Source: Sphingobacterium yanglingense | GTDB taxonomy: Bacteria; Bacteroidota; Bacteroidia; Sphingobacteriales; Sphingobacteriaceae | Direction: 5' to 3' | Assembly: GCF_004363245.1 (NCBI RefSeq) | Contig: NZ_SNYV01000013.1 | Span: forward strand, 272,939 to 336,938 | Length of the DNA stretch: 64,000 nucleotides | Notes under the pieces: generated by a model | Seen by the model: only the letters and a program-made list of their open reading frames with translations | Told to the model about the DNA's origin: nothing | Database searches by the model: none | Shown: positions 34,350-44,195 of the stretch, one piece after another | Layout: every line of letters starts with the position of its first letter | How positions within the stretch are numbered: the stretch's first letter is position 1 | Position numbers and translations under genes: made by a program

Positions 34350-35188
34350 TATTTAATAATCCGCTTTATTTTGTTGGACTTCTTTATCAGTTTGTGCAGT
34401 CCTTCGTAATCTTCATCTTCTAGTTTACGATGTAGTTTTTGTAATTGTTTGATATGTTCTTCCAGAACCTCTAAGACGTTGTTCCTATTCTGCTTAAAGA
34501 TAGGTGTCCACATGTCGGGAGACGACTTAGCAAGTCGTACAGTAGACTCAAACCCCGATCCTGCTAGTTCAAAAATCCTTCCTTGTGATTTTTCTTTTTC
34601 CAATACGGTAAGTGCTAAAGCAAAAGAAGTAAGATGCGAGATGTGAGATACATAAGCGGTGTGCATATCGTGTTCCTCTGCATTCATAAATAGGGATTTC
34701 ATCTCCAATTGTTCCGTAATCGCATCCGCTATATCAAACGCATCTTCGTCTGTACGGAAGGCATCAACATAAACCATGTTTTTGTCCCTAAACAAGTTTG
34801 GTATGGCGGCCTCAGGACCAGAATATTCGGTTCCGGCCATGGGATGGGCAGCGATATAGCGACCTCTTTTGGGGTGATCAGCGATGAGCTGTAGGATATT
34901 TGTTTTAGTCGACCCCATATCGATGATGACTTGTGTGTCAATCTGATCGAGAATAGCTGGGGCCAACTGCATGATTGCATCAACAGGTACTGTTAATACA
35001 ATTACTTTGGCATGCTGTATAGCGTCTTCCAGAGACATGATCTCATCAACAAGGCCCAGTTGTATTGCTTTTTTTTGATTGGATTCGTTTTTATCTACAC
35101 CAATTATTTTGTCGAAAGATTTTATTTCTTTCAATCGGATGGCTGTAGACCCACCAATTAATCCGATACCGACAATAGCTATATTCAT
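34349..35188 (-). CDS. tyrA: Prephenate dehydrogenase
   Basis: Converts prephenate to 4-hydroxyphenylpyruvate for tyrosine synthesis. The Rossmann start is MNIAIVGIGLIGGSTAIRLKE (GxGxxGG at 7-13). Other family motifs are VDEIMSLEDAIQHAKVIVLTVPVDA, IIDMGSTKTNI (about 89-99) and AAHPMAGTEYSGPEAA (about 113-128, catalytic His in HPMAG). HTAYVSHISHLTSFALA (about 182-198) is also typical. At 279 residues it lacks an ACT or chorismate-mutase fusion. It starts 38 nt after the aminotransferase stop and is probably co-transcribed with it. Confidence 0.92.
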   Translation of the reverse strand: MNIAIVGIGLIGGSTAIRLKEIKSFDKIIGVDKNESNQKKAIQLGLVDEIMSLEDAIQHAKVIVLTVPVDAIMQLAPAILDQIDTQVIIDMGSTKTNILQLIADHPKRGRYIAAHPMAGTEYSGPEAAIPNLFRDKNMVYVDAFRTDEDAFDIADAITEQLEMKSLFMNAEEHDMHTAYVSHISHLTSFALALTVLEKEKSQGRIFELAGSGFESTVRLAKSSPDMWTPIFKQNRNNVLEVLEEHIKQLQKLHRKLEDEDYEGLHKLIKKSNKIKRIIK

Positions 35189-35226
35189 TTTATAGTACTT
35201 AGATATGAGTATTTAGATGTTATACC

Positions 35227-36390
35227 TTATTTAACCATTAATGCGATGCGGTCTAAAGCTGCATCCAGAACTTCTGTTTTGGCGCATAAGCTGATGCGGA
35301 TATAATTGTTTCCCGCGGTTCCGAAAATCCCACCCGGAGTGATAAAGACATGTGCATTGTAAAGTGCCTTGTCGCTTAGTGCATAGCCATCGGCATATTG
35401 CTCAGGTACCTGGGCCCAGACGAAAAGCCCCACCTGATCTGGATCATATTTACAACCCAATAGATCCATGATATGAAAAACCTTTTCTCTTCGCTTACTG
35501 TATTCTCCATTCAACTGCGTATACCACGAACTATCTAGGTTTAGGGCTTTTGCCGCAGCGAGCTGAAGAGGTAAAAACATACCCGAGTCCATATTGCTTT
35601 TGAACCGTAATATTTCATTGATTCGATCTTCGCTGGCGACCAACATGCCGATACGCCATCCGGCCATGTTGGATGATTTACTCAAAGAATTTAATTCAAT
35701 AGCTACTTCTTTGGCACCTTCTACCGACATGATGCTCTCCGGATGATCGTTTAATATGAAACTGTAAGGGTTGTCATGACAGATTAGTATATTATATTTC
35801 TTTCCGAATGCTACTGCTGCTTCAAAGAATTGTCTGTTGGCCCGTGCTCCAGTAGGCATGTGTGGATAGTTGATCCACATCATTTTGACTTTGCTGAGGT
35901 TCAATTTTTCCATGGCTTCAAAATTGACTAGCCAATTGTTATCCTGTGTCAGATCGTAGGGAATAACTGTAGCACCGGAAATCTTTACGGCCGAAGTATA
36001 GGCAGGGTATCCCGGATTCGGAATAAGAACCTGGTCGCCTTCCTGTAGGTAGGTCATGCAGATGTGTACAATACCTTCTTTTGAACCTATTAGAGGTAGT
36101 ATTTCAGTGGTTGGATTTAAAATAACGCCATAATATCGCGAATACCAATCGGCCATAGCTTGACGTAACACAGGTGATCCTTTATAATTTTGATAACCAT
36201 GCGTGTTGGTCTGAGCAGCTTGCTCGGTCAGTACTTGGATGACTTCTGGATGCGGTGGTAGGTCAGGACTTCCGATACCTAGATTGATTACCTGTGCTCC
36301 GGCTTTGTTCATCTCGTCAATTTCTCTCAACTTCTTAGAAAAGTAATATTCTTCCGTTTGTTGTAGCCTTTTCGCAACTTCAATGTTCAT
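35227..36390 (-). CDS. PLP-dependent class I/II aminotransferase, probably aromatic amino acid type
   Basis: A 387-residue fold-type I aminotransferase. Conserved points are NLGIGSPDLPPHPEV (about 35-49), GYQNYKGSPVLRQAM (about 74-88), the PLP-binding NPGYPAYTSAVK (about 123-134) and the Schiff-base lysine in LNSLSKSSNMAGWRIGML (about 230-247). The N-terminus and SKSSNMAGWR motif resemble the aspC/LL-DAP aminotransferase group. Next to tyrA, and in line with the aromatic clusters of Bacteroidota, it probably transaminates phenylpyruvate and 4-hydroxyphenylpyruvate. Specificity is inferred from position only. Confidence 0.85.
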   Translation of the reverse strand: MNIEVAKRLQQTEEYYFSKKLREIDEMNKAGAQVINLGIGSPDLPPHPEVIQVLTEQAAQTNTHGYQNYKGSPVLRQAMADWYSRYYGVILNPTTEILPLIGSKEGIVHICMTYLQEGDQVLIPNPGYPAYTSAVKISGATVIPYDLTQDNNWLVNFEAMEKLNLSKVKMMWINYPHMPTGARANRQFFEAAVAFGKKYNILICHDNPYSFILNDHPESIMSVEGAKEVAIELNSLSKSSNMAGWRIGMLVASEDRINEILRFKSNMDSGMFLPLQLAAAKALNLDSSWYTQLNGEYSKRREKVFHIMDLLGCKYDPDQVGLFVWAQVPEQYADGYALSDKALYNAHVFITPGGIFGTAGNNYIRISLCAKTEVLDAALDRIALMVK

Positions 36391-36586
36391 TTTTTTAAAT
36401 TTGGTGCTAAATTTATAAAAACAAAATCGCTTTGTTGAATTATTTGGTTATAAAATAGGTAATAGCTGTAAATTGTGTAAAATAGAGCCTGTTAAGTGGT
36501 GCTGTCAACCATGCATAGGACAAATAACCGATATACTGACGAAATACTAGTATTAGTCAAAAGTAGGATTGATGGAGGTTTTTTTC

Positions 36587-36594
36587 TATTTTTG
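36587..36594 (+). promoter_or_regulatory. -7 promoter element of the ABC exporter gene
   Basis: TATTTTTG matches TAnnTTTG, 18 bp before the ATG at 36613. It supports that ATG over an upstream in-frame start at 36496, which would place the promoter inside the gene. Confidence 0.5.
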
Positions 36595-36612
36595 TTATTC
36601 TTAATTTTTTGG

Positions 36613-38451
36613 ATGAAGACATACTTTAGACTATTATCTTTTGCTAAACCAATAAGTAGATTTGCAATACCCTATGTTTTTTGTACAATCATCACGGTTG
36701 TATTTGGAACGTTAAATCTGGCATTATTGATGCCTCTATTATCTGTATTATTTAAAGGTAGTGGAGATGTGCCTGAAGAAGCTGTTGCTGTCTTGGCTAA
36801 GCCTGACAACTTTTACGATATAGGGCAGTGGTTTAAATACTTGTCCAACACTTTGTATGTAGAATTAGGCCCTTACGAGGCACTAAAGTATATCTGTATT
36901 GTGATTGTCATTTCGGTATTTATCTCTAATTTATTCCGTTATTTCTGTCAACGGATCATGGAGAATTTTAGGATTCATACCTTGTTGAAATTGCGTAAGG
37001 CAGTGTTCGATAGTGTGATGGATCTTCATCTTGGCTTCTTTACCAATCAAAGAAAGGGAGATGTTATTTCAAAAATCGCTTCAGATGTACAGACTGTGCA
37101 GTATTCGGTGACAGGGACCCTTCAGGTGGTATTTAAGGAGCCACTTCAATTGATTGCTTATCTTGTTGCTTTATTTCTACTCTCACCGCAATTGACGCTT
37201 TTTTCAATAGCAGTCATCCCTGTTTCTGGATTTTTGATTGCACGTATTGTGAAGGGATTGAAGAAGGAAGCACTTGCAGGACAGGAATCCTTTGCCAATA
37301 TGATTACCTATTTGGATGAAGCATTGTCCGGTATAAAGATTATTAAGTCTTTTAATGCTACGCGATTTGTGAAAGATCGTTTTCACGATGAAAACGAACG
37401 TTTTGCTTCTATTTTGCGCAAAATGGCTGCGCGTCAACAGATGAGCTCGCCGGTTTCGGAATTGTTGGGAGTGGTTATGGTGGCCATTATATTGCTGTAT
37501 GGAGGTAGTTTGGTTTTGTCAGGACAGGGTAGTTTATCGGCAGAGGCATTTATTACTTATATCGGTATTTTTTCTCAGGTAATGCGACCTGCTAAAGCGT
37601 TGACAGATTCTTTTAGTGGAATTCACAATGGATTGGCTGCGGGTGAACGAGTGTTGGAACTAATTGATGAAAAATGCTTGGTAGAGGATAAAGAGAATGC
37701 AGAAGTCGTTAATATTTTTGAAAACTCGATTAAGTTTGAAAATGTTGATTTTAGTTATGGTGAGCGTAATGTGCTTACAGAACTCAATCTGGTAATCGAA
37801 AAAGGACAGACAGTAGCCTTGGTAGGCCCCTCTGGTGGAGGTAAATCTACTTTGGTGGATCTAATCCCACGGTTTATGGATGTGACCTCAGGTGCTGTTA
37901 CGTTTGATGGTAAGGATGTGAGGGATCTGAATCAAGATTCACTTCGTGCGTTAATCGGAACGGTAAATCAGGAGTCCATATTGTTTAACGATACCATCTT
38001 TAATAATATTGCTTTCGGAATTCCGTCTGCTACTTTGGAGCAGGTTGAAAAAGCTGCACGCATTGCGAATGCACACGAATTTATCATGCATACGGACGAA
38101 GGGTACCAAACTAATATTGGGGATCGGGGAGCTAAGCTCTCGGGAGGTCAACGGCAACGTATATGTATTGCACGGGCAGTGCTGAAGAATCCACCGATTA
38201 TGTTGCTGGATGAAGCGACATCAGCATTGGATACAGAGTCCGAAAGATTAGTACAGGACTCGTTGTATAAATTAATGGAGAATAGAACGACCGTGGTCAT
38301 CGCCCATAGATTGAGCACGATACAAAGCGCTGATAAAATTGTGGTATTAGAGGGGGGAAAGATTGTAGAGGTAGGATCACATACAGAACTATTAACTAAG
38401 AATGGACTGTACCGCAGATTAATCGATATGCAACAATTCGCAGATGCCTAA
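36613..38451 (+). CDS. ABC exporter, MsbA-like (membrane and ATPase domains fused)
   Basis: A half-size ABC exporter of 612 residues from the ATG at 36613 (MKTYFRLLSFAKPISRFA). Six transmembrane helices occupy about residues 15-320. The nucleotide-binding domain has Walker A GPSGGGKST (about 404-412), ABC signature LSGGQRQR (about 508-515) and Walker B IMLLDEATSALD. The layout is that of lipid A/lipid flippases and multidrug exporters. MsbA-type lipid A export is the likely job in a Gram-negative, but I cannot exclude a drug exporter. It stands alone between an aminotransferase and the mqn cluster. Confidence 0.88.
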   Translation: MKTYFRLLSFAKPISRFAIPYVFCTIITVVFGTLNLALLMPLLSVLFKGSGDVPEEAVAVLAKPDNFYDIGQWFKYLSNTLYVELGPYEALKYICIVIVISVFISNLFRYFCQRIMENFRIHTLLKLRKAVFDSVMDLHLGFFTNQRKGDVISKIASDVQTVQYSVTGTLQVVFKEPLQLIAYLVALFLLSPQLTLFSIAVIPVSGFLIARIVKGLKKEALAGQESFANMITYLDEALSGIKIIKSFNATRFVKDRFHDENERFASILRKMAARQQMSSPVSELLGVVMVAIILLYGGSLVLSGQGSLSAEAFITYIGIFSQVMRPAKALTDSFSGIHNGLAAGERVLELIDEKCLVEDKENAEVVNIFENSIKFENVDFSYGERNVLTELNLVIEKGQTVALVGPSGGGKSTLVDLIPRFMDVTSGAVTFDGKDVRDLNQDSLRALIGTVNQESILFNDTIFNNIAFGIPSATLEQVEKAARIANAHEFIMHTDEGYQTNIGDRGAKLSGGQRQRICIARAVLKNPPIMLLDEATSALDTESERLVQDSLYKLMENRTTVVIAHRLSTIQSADKIVVLEGGKIVEVGSHTELLTKNGLYRRLIDMQQFADA

Positions 38452-38516
38452 ACGCTTTTTATCTACTATTGATTGGATGTAAAAAAGCAGTGTTATACGG
38501 ATATTTTGCGCGGGAT

Positions 38517-38549
38517 ATTGGTGAATACGCAGCATTTTAGGTAAGTTTG
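38517..38549 (+). promoter_or_regulatory. Probable promoter of mqnE
   Basis: ATTG (38517-38520) and TAAGTTTG (38542-38549) are 21 bp apart. The mqnE ATG lies 18 bp further on. Confidence 0.5.
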
Positions 38550-38567
38550 AATTAGAAGAAGAGACAC

Positions 38568-39758
38568 ATGGATGCGAACAAAGAGCTTGATTTTTTAATC
38601 AACAGTGAATTAGATACCGACTTAAGAAGAATAGCAGAGAAGGTTGTAGCCCAAGAACGTATTACTTTTGAAGAGGGAGTAATGCTCTACGAAAAAGGGG
38701 AACTGAATTACCTAGGTGTTCTAGCGAACTATATCAGAGAGCGCAAACATGGAAACCGCACCTATTTTAACAGAAACTTTCATATTGAACCTACCAACGT
38801 ATGTGTGTACGATTGTAAGTTTTGTTCCTACTCACGGTTGATCAAACAACGTGATGAAGGCTGGGAAATGGATGTAGAAGGTATGATGGATGTGGTTAGG
38901 CGTTATGATAATGAAGCCGTGACCGAAGTGCATATTACAGGAGGTGTAGTCCCTAAACAGAATTTGGAGTTTTATGCTGACTTTTTTAAGAAGTGTAAAG
39001 CCCATCGACCTGATCTGCATATCAAGGGATTAACTCCGGTTGAATACTATTATATCTTTAAGAAAGCCAAATTAAGTCATTACGAAGGGATGAAATATCT
39101 TAAAGAGTGTGGCTTGGATTCGATGCCTGGAGGAGGAGCGGAGATTTTCCACCCAGAGGTACGGGAGAAAATAGCACACGATAAATGTACTGCTGAACAG
39201 TGGCTGGATATACATACGCAGGCGCATGCATTAGGGATGAATACGAATGCGACGATGCTCTATGGTCATATTGAAGAATATTGGCATAGGGTAGATCATA
39301 TGGAGCGCCTGCGCCAATTGCAGGACAAAACGGGAGGGTTTCAAACTTTTATACCTTTGAAATTCAGAAATAAGGACAATCAGATGTCTGGTATTCCAGA
39401 AGTTTCGGTAATCGAAGATTTGAGAAACTATGCTATTGCTCGTATCTATCTAGATAATTTTGATCATATCAAGGCTTATTGGGCTATGATATCCCGGGAT
39501 ACAGCCCAACTGTCTTTGGCCTATGGGGTCAATGATATCGATGGGACGCTAGACGATACAACGAAGATTTATAGTATGGCTGGGGCAGAGGAACAGACGC
39601 CAGCAATGAGTACACAACAATTGGTGGAGCTGATTCGAAATGTAGGACGCCACCCGATTGAAAGAGATACCTTGTATAATGTCGTGACGGATTACAAGGA
39701 TGTGGTTTTTGAAGAGGATAAATCCAAACGTTACTACGCTTTACCCGTAGTGAATTAA
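38568..39758 (+). CDS. mqnE: Aminodeoxyfutalosine synthase
   Basis: Radical SAM enzyme of the futalosine route to menaquinone, joining SAM-derived adenosyl and 3-enolpyruvylbenzoate. The cluster motif is CxxxCxxC at Cys79, Cys83 and Cys86 (NVCVYDCKFCSYSR). Further family stretches are EVHITGGVVPKQNLEFY (about 124-140), IKGLTPVEYYYIFKKA (about 154-169), GLDSMPGGGAEIFHPEVR and TNATMLYGHIEEYWHRVDHM. At 396 residues it is standard length. A histidine-phosphatase gene and mqnA follow in the same transcript. Confidence 0.95.
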   Translation: MDANKELDFLINSELDTDLRRIAEKVVAQERITFEEGVMLYEKGELNYLGVLANYIRERKHGNRTYFNRNFHIEPTNVCVYDCKFCSYSRLIKQRDEGWEMDVEGMMDVVRRYDNEAVTEVHITGGVVPKQNLEFYADFFKKCKAHRPDLHIKGLTPVEYYYIFKKAKLSHYEGMKYLKECGLDSMPGGGAEIFHPEVREKIAHDKCTAEQWLDIHTQAHALGMNTNATMLYGHIEEYWHRVDHMERLRQLQDKTGGFQTFIPLKFRNKDNQMSGIPEVSVIEDLRNYAIARIYLDNFDHIKAYWAMISRDTAQLSLAYGVNDIDGTLDDTTKIYSMAGAEEQTPAMSTQQLVELIRNVGRHPIERDTLYNVVTDYKDVVFEEDKSKRYYALPVVN

Positions 39759-39767
39759 GCGAATATA

Positions 39768-40388
39768 TTGAAGAAAAGTTTCTATTTTATAAGACACGGA
39801 CAGACTGACCTTAATCTAAAAGGTATTGTGCAGGGGAGGGGAGTGAATTCTCCGTTGAACGCAAACGGTTTCCAACAAGCTGAAGCATTCTATGATGCTT
39901 ATAAGGACGTAGATTTTGATAAGATTTATACTTCTACGTTGCTACGTACACATCAAACTGTCGAGCCATTTAGTGTTAAAAACATTTCAGTAGAGCAGCT
40001 GGAAGGACTGGACGAGATTAGCTGGGGGATATATGAGGGGCAGGAGCAGAACGAAACCATTATGAAAGGTTTTGAAGAGCTGGTGCAGGCTTGGCGTAAT
40101 GATGAACTGGATGTCCGGGTCGAAAATGGAGAGTCTCCTAATGAGCTTGTCGTTCGGCAAAGACAGGCTATAGACTATATGCTGACGAAAACGGACGAAA
40201 AAAAGGTACTAGTGTGTATGCACGGACGTGCATTACGTATCATGCTATGCCATCTTACGAATGTTCCCGTTCGTCAGATGGATGATTTTCCACATACGAA
40301 TACGGCGTTGTATGTTGTGGATTATGAAGATGGTCTATTTTCGATATCGGATTATTACAATACAGAACATTTGAAAGGATTATTATAA
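39768..40388 (+). CDS. Histidine phosphatase family protein in the mqn cluster
   Basis: A 206-residue phosphoglycerate-mutase-like enzyme. The catalytic motif FIRHGQTDLN has the phospho-histidine at His9. Other active-site points are the Arg/Glu region ISWGIYEGQEQ (about 84-94) and VCMHGRALRIMLC (about 150-162, second His). It is a member of the broad branch-2/1 phosphatase group and the substrate is unknown. The start is TTG at 39768: there is no ATG nearby and the RHG motif lies right at the N-terminus. Its stop overlaps the mqnA start (TAATG), so it is translationally coupled to mqnA. Confidence 0.85.
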   Translation: MKKSFYFIRHGQTDLNLKGIVQGRGVNSPLNANGFQQAEAFYDAYKDVDFDKIYTSTLLRTHQTVEPFSVKNISVEQLEGLDEISWGIYEGQEQNETIMKGFEELVQAWRNDELDVRVENGESPNELVVRQRQAIDYMLTKTDEKKVLVCMHGRALRIMLCHLTNVPVRQMDDFPHTNTALYVVDYEDGLFSISDYYNTEHLKGLL

Positions 40389-41134
40389 TGAGTAAAGTAA
40401 GGGTTTCGGCTGTTAGCTATACCAATACATTGCCATTTTTGCAGGGGGTCAAGGCTTCGTCTGTAATGGAGATGATTGAGTTGAGTGTAGATTACCCCGC
40501 AGAATGTGCACGGAAGGTGATTACGAATGAAGCAGACTTGGGGATTATACCCGTGGCGGCATTGTTGAAGGTAACTGATCCGATGATTATTACGGATTAT
40601 TGTATCGGTTCGGATGGAGCCGTGGATTCTGTTTTTATCTTCTCGGACAAACCTATAGCGCAAATCAAGTCGCTTCGTTTGGACCTACAGTCGCGAACAT
40701 CGAATGGATTAGCTCGTATTCTTTTGAAATATTATTGGAAAAACCAAGTCGATATTGTTTGGGAAGGCGATGCTGACGCTTATGTTTTGATCGGGGACCG
40801 TACTTTTGGAAAGAAAGAATCCGTACCCTATGTTTATGATTTAGGGCATTTTTGGAAGGAACTGACGGGCTTGCCTTTTGCATATGCGGTATGGGTTGCG
40901 AATAAAGAATTGCCTGTAGAATTTGTGGAAAGATTCAATCAAGCATTGGCGGAGGGAGTAGCCCATCCAAAGGATGTCATAGCGGAATTGCCACACTATC
41001 CAAATTTTGATTATGAGTTCTATCTCACGAGGAGTTTGGATTTTAACTTGGATGATCGCAAGAGACAGGCTATAGCGAAGTATCTCGAACTTTATAAAAC
41101 TTTAGAAGAAATAGAAAAAGCTCCTATAAAATAG
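40388..41134 (+). CDS. mqnA: Chorismate dehydratase MqnA
   Basis: First committed enzyme of the futalosine pathway, making 3-enolpyruvylbenzoate from chorismate. The 248 residues form a periplasmic-binding-protein-like fold with family patterns: VSAVSYTNTLPFLQGV (5-20), SVDYPAECARKV, ADLGIIPVAALLKV (about 49-62), YCIGSDGAVDSVFIFS (about 71-86) and LTGLPFAYAVWVANKELP (about 158-175). The start overlaps the preceding stop by one base. The gene ends in a bidirectional terminator shared with sbcC. Confidence 0.92.
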   Translation: MSKVRVSAVSYTNTLPFLQGVKASSVMEMIELSVDYPAECARKVITNEADLGIIPVAALLKVTDPMIITDYCIGSDGAVDSVFIFSDKPIAQIKSLRLDLQSRTSNGLARILLKYYWKNQVDIVWEGDADAYVLIGDRTFGKKESVPYVYDLGHFWKELTGLPFAYAVWVANKELPVEFVERFNQALAEGVAHPKDVIAELPHYPNFDYEFYLTRSLDFNLDDRKRQAIAKYLELYKTLEEIEKAPIK

Positions 41135-41147
41135 GAGCTTTTTCTAT
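41111..41147. terminator. Bidirectional terminator between mqnA and sbcC
   Basis: A 16-bp perfect stem (41111-41126 with 41132-41147) containing AAAAAGCTCCTA/TAGGAGCTTTTT, loop of 5 nt. It covers the last seven codons of mqnA plus its stop and ends 3 bp before the sbcC stop. Confidence 0.9.
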
Positions 41148-41150
41148 AAG

Positions 41151-44100
41151 CTAGTTATGGGTGATCTGGCTCCCTTTTTCGAGGTCTTTTGTGACAGATA
41201 CCGATCGCGGAATGCGTTCTTTCAACTCGTCAACATGGGATATTATTCCTACAACTCTGTTTTCATGATGCAGATACTGTAAGGTATCAAAGACGGTATT
41301 AATACTCTCCGCATCCTGTGTGCCAAAGCCTTCATCAATAAAGAAAAAGTTTCGGTCAGCTTTGTTGAGGGACTGGATATTTTCGGCCAATGCTAAAGCT
41401 AAGCAAAGGGAGGCCTGAAAACTTTGGCCACCTGAAAGTGTTTTGACAGATCGTTGATGTCCCTCATGAAGAAAGTCGATGACTTCAAATTCGTTACTCT
41501 CATTGAGGCATAGGCTGAGCTGATTTTTGGTCAGTCTATGGAAACGTTGGTTTGCAATCTCACAAAGACGGGCTAGATGTATGCTCGAAACATAGTTTAT
41601 AAACCCATTGCCCTTGAACATATTGTCGAGGGTTCTAAGGTTTTCTTTACGACTATTGAGCTGTTCGTAGGTGGAAAGAAGTGTTTTTTTCTTGCCCAAC
41701 TCTATGGTAAGACGGGCTAGTTCTTTTTCTAGGGTACCGCTCAACGTCAGCTCTAGCTCAAGTTCTTCCTTCTTGAGTTCATGGATTTTTTCGATCTCTT
41801 CAAATACTTCCTGTGAAAATGTACTGTTTTTCATCAATTCCCTTAGTTCGGCTATCCGTGTTTGTAGCGTGTTATACTGCACATAGAATTGTTGTATCTT
41901 TTCGCGTGTCTTTAGGATATCGAAGCTTTTTTCCAGAATAGATTTAACAATAGTGATATCTTCAAATTGGAATTCTTTTAACAGGCTATTGATTGTTCCC
42001 TGTAATGCTTGCAATTGGGCTGTGAGTGTTATGTACTGTTCGTGGGCTTCTGTATACTGACCTGCAACCGCCGCAAATTGAGTTCGCCTTTGGTTTAGAA
42101 TTTCATTCCATTCTATATATTGTTTTTCGACGGTTTCAATTTTACGTTCTAACTCAGCGAGGGCTTTAACGAGTGTAGCCTTGCCCGTTTTTTCGTACGA
42201 CGTATGATCTGCAGTTGTTTTCAGCTGTTGTATATTGTGGCTTATCTTGGCATCGACAATCTTTACCTGATTTTTGAAATCATCCAAAGATTTTTCATAT
42301 TTAGCCAGATTTTCTTGTGTTTCCTGAATTTGTTTTCGAATGTCTTTGATAGAGTTTTCCTGTTCAAGGATTCTGACTTCTAACTGTTGTGCCTGTTTTT
42401 TTTGTGTTTCAAAGCTGCTGCGATTCCCTTTTTCGAAATTGTTCCAGGTAAAGGTACTGTCGTGCATCGAAATCAAATCGCTAATTTCTTTTTCCTGTTG
42501 TTTTAAGCCTTTAGTGTCGTTCAACTTGTCTGTGATAAGAACGGTTATAGCCGATACCTTAGCGTATTGCTCTCTAAGTTCCTGATCTAGTTGTGTTAAT
42601 TTGTCTCGCTCGTTGTTGAGTACCTTTACTTCGAGTACCCAGTCTTCTTCATGCATGGGGGCCGGGTGCTCTAAAGACCCACATAAGGGGCAAGGAGATC
42701 CATCATGTAGTTTTAATACATATTGAGAGAGCTCTTGTTTGACAAGCAGTGCATTTTCTTTTTCTTTTAAAAGATTACTCGCTGCAGCAACCTTATCTAT
42801 CTTGTCTTTGAGTATTTCTTGCCAGTTCGTCTCCGAAAGATTGATTTCTTCGAGCTGTCCTCTATAAGTGGTAAGATCCTGAGTCAACTTAGCGATTTTA
42901 ATGTGGATGTCTAGGGCGTCTTTTTGTAACTGTTCTTGCTTTTGATACCAATTTTCGACATCCATCAACTCTTGTGTTTGGATTCGCGAGTTTTTCGCGG
43001 TGTCAAGCTGTTCTTCTTCTTTTCCAAGTTGTACTGAAAGCTCTTTTTCTTTCTGTCGGGTCTGTTCTATATAAGGAGTACCACGGTCGACACGGCTTTG
43101 TAACTCAATTTTTTGTTGTTGCAGATCGGTATTCGTAATCAACAGCCTGTAATCATCTGTTTTTTTTCGGGAGGTAGCCAAGGCTTCGTAATCCTCCTTT
43201 ATGCTTTCTAGTTGTGATGCAGTCTCCGCTATTTGGGTATTTAGTAACTGTTTGTTGTCTTTGAGCTTTTCTATTTTGATCAATAGTTGCTCTTTACGGG
43301 AAGTGATGTCGTGGAGGTTATTGATAGGCTCTCTAAAGTTTTGGGTTACGGATTCGAACTGTTGCAGTTCTTTTTCGTAACGCTGAATCTGCGGATGCTG
43401 TAATTCTAGCTCCGCTAGCTGTTGTTCTTTATGGTCAAGATCACTCTTGTTTTCTTTTTCTAACCGTAATGCATGAAGCTGTTGTGCTATTTTTTCAAAT
43501 TCTAACTTAACGTTTGTCAAGTTTCTCTTTGATTCTATTAGTGAACGTTCCTGTTCTACAATGATTTCTTCGGAAACTTCCTCATAGCCCGTAAGTGCAC
43601 CTTTAATATGTTCTATCTTTTTGTTGTTGTCGCTCTGGAGTAGGCTGACCTTAGGCCCGAGATCGTATTGGTTTAGAAAGAATATTTCTTTCATCATATC
43701 CGATCGCTCTTTGCCTTTGAGTTCGAGAAATTCCATGAACTGCCCTTGCGGGATGATGATCGTACGTCTAAAATTTGGATAGGACAGATTGGTAACTCTG
43801 GCACCATCTGCAGACTCTAAGGGGAGCCAGTTGCTGTCTTTCCACTCGTAGGCATACCGCTCGATACTAGTTGTCTCTTCAAATTTCTTTTTGCGCCGCC
43901 ATTGCGCTACAAAGCGAAACTTTCTCCCTTCAAAATTGAGAAAGTGAAAGTCGATGATCGCCGTATCTGATTTTAAATTGAGCATGTTGTATGCTCTTTT
44001 TTCCTGTTTGTTGAGCCGCTCTATTTCGCCGTATAGGGCAAAGCTGATGGCTTCTAAAATAGAAGATTTTCCAGAACCGACTGCTCCAAAGATTCCAAAT

Positions 44101-44189
44101 AACCCACCTTCAGTGAGCTGTGTGAAGTCGACTTCTTGCTTTTTTTGGTAGGAATAAAGACCTTCTAAACTTAAATATATTGGCAGCAT
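41151..44189 (-). CDS. sbcC: Nuclease SbcCD subunit C (Rad50-like ATPase)
   Basis: A 1012-residue SMC-like ATPase. Walker A is GAVGSGKSS (35-43). Two very long coiled-coil arms flank a zinc-hook CPLC (about 496-499, context GSPCPLCGSLEHP). The C-terminal lobe has the signature LSGGQSFQASLCLALAL and Walker B FFFIDEGFGTQD. It works with SbcD to cut hairpins and cruciforms at replication forks. It starts 6 nt after sbcD. The presence of SbcCD is relevant to this window, which carries several long perfect palindromes. Confidence 0.95.
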   Translation of the reverse strand: MLPIYLSLEGLYSYQKKQEVDFTQLTEGGLFGIFGAVGSGKSSILEAISFALYGEIERLNKQEKRAYNMLNLKSDTAIIDFHFLNFEGRKFRFVAQWRRKKKFEETTSIERYAYEWKDSNWLPLESADGARVTNLSYPNFRRTIIIPQGQFMEFLELKGKERSDMMKEIFFLNQYDLGPKVSLLQSDNNKKIEHIKGALTGYEEVSEEIIVEQERSLIESKRNLTNVKLEFEKIAQQLHALRLEKENKSDLDHKEQQLAELELQHPQIQRYEKELQQFESVTQNFREPINNLHDITSRKEQLLIKIEKLKDNKQLLNTQIAETASQLESIKEDYEALATSRKKTDDYRLLITNTDLQQQKIELQSRVDRGTPYIEQTRQKEKELSVQLGKEEEQLDTAKNSRIQTQELMDVENWYQKQEQLQKDALDIHIKIAKLTQDLTTYRGQLEEINLSETNWQEILKDKIDKVAAASNLLKEKENALLVKQELSQYVLKLHDGSPCPLCGSLEHPAPMHEEDWVLEVKVLNNERDKLTQLDQELREQYAKVSAITVLITDKLNDTKGLKQQEKEISDLISMHDSTFTWNNFEKGNRSSFETQKKQAQQLEVRILEQENSIKDIRKQIQETQENLAKYEKSLDDFKNQVKIVDAKISHNIQQLKTTADHTSYEKTGKATLVKALAELERKIETVEKQYIEWNEILNQRRTQFAAVAGQYTEAHEQYITLTAQLQALQGTINSLLKEFQFEDITIVKSILEKSFDILKTREKIQQFYVQYNTLQTRIAELRELMKNSTFSQEVFEEIEKIHELKKEELELELTLSGTLEKELARLTIELGKKKTLLSTYEQLNSRKENLRTLDNMFKGNGFINYVSSIHLARLCEIANQRFHRLTKNQLSLCLNESNEFEVIDFLHEGHQRSVKTLSGGQSFQASLCLALALAENIQSLNKADRNFFFIDEGFGTQDAESINTVFDTLQYLHHENRVVGIISHVDELKERIPRSVSVTKDLEKGSQITHN

Positions 44190-44195
44190 AGTAAT

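Noticed and set aside
36496..36612. 39-residue N-terminal extension of the ABC exporter
   Set aside because: The TATTTTTG element lies inside it and MsbA-type proteins begin close to MKTYFRLL.
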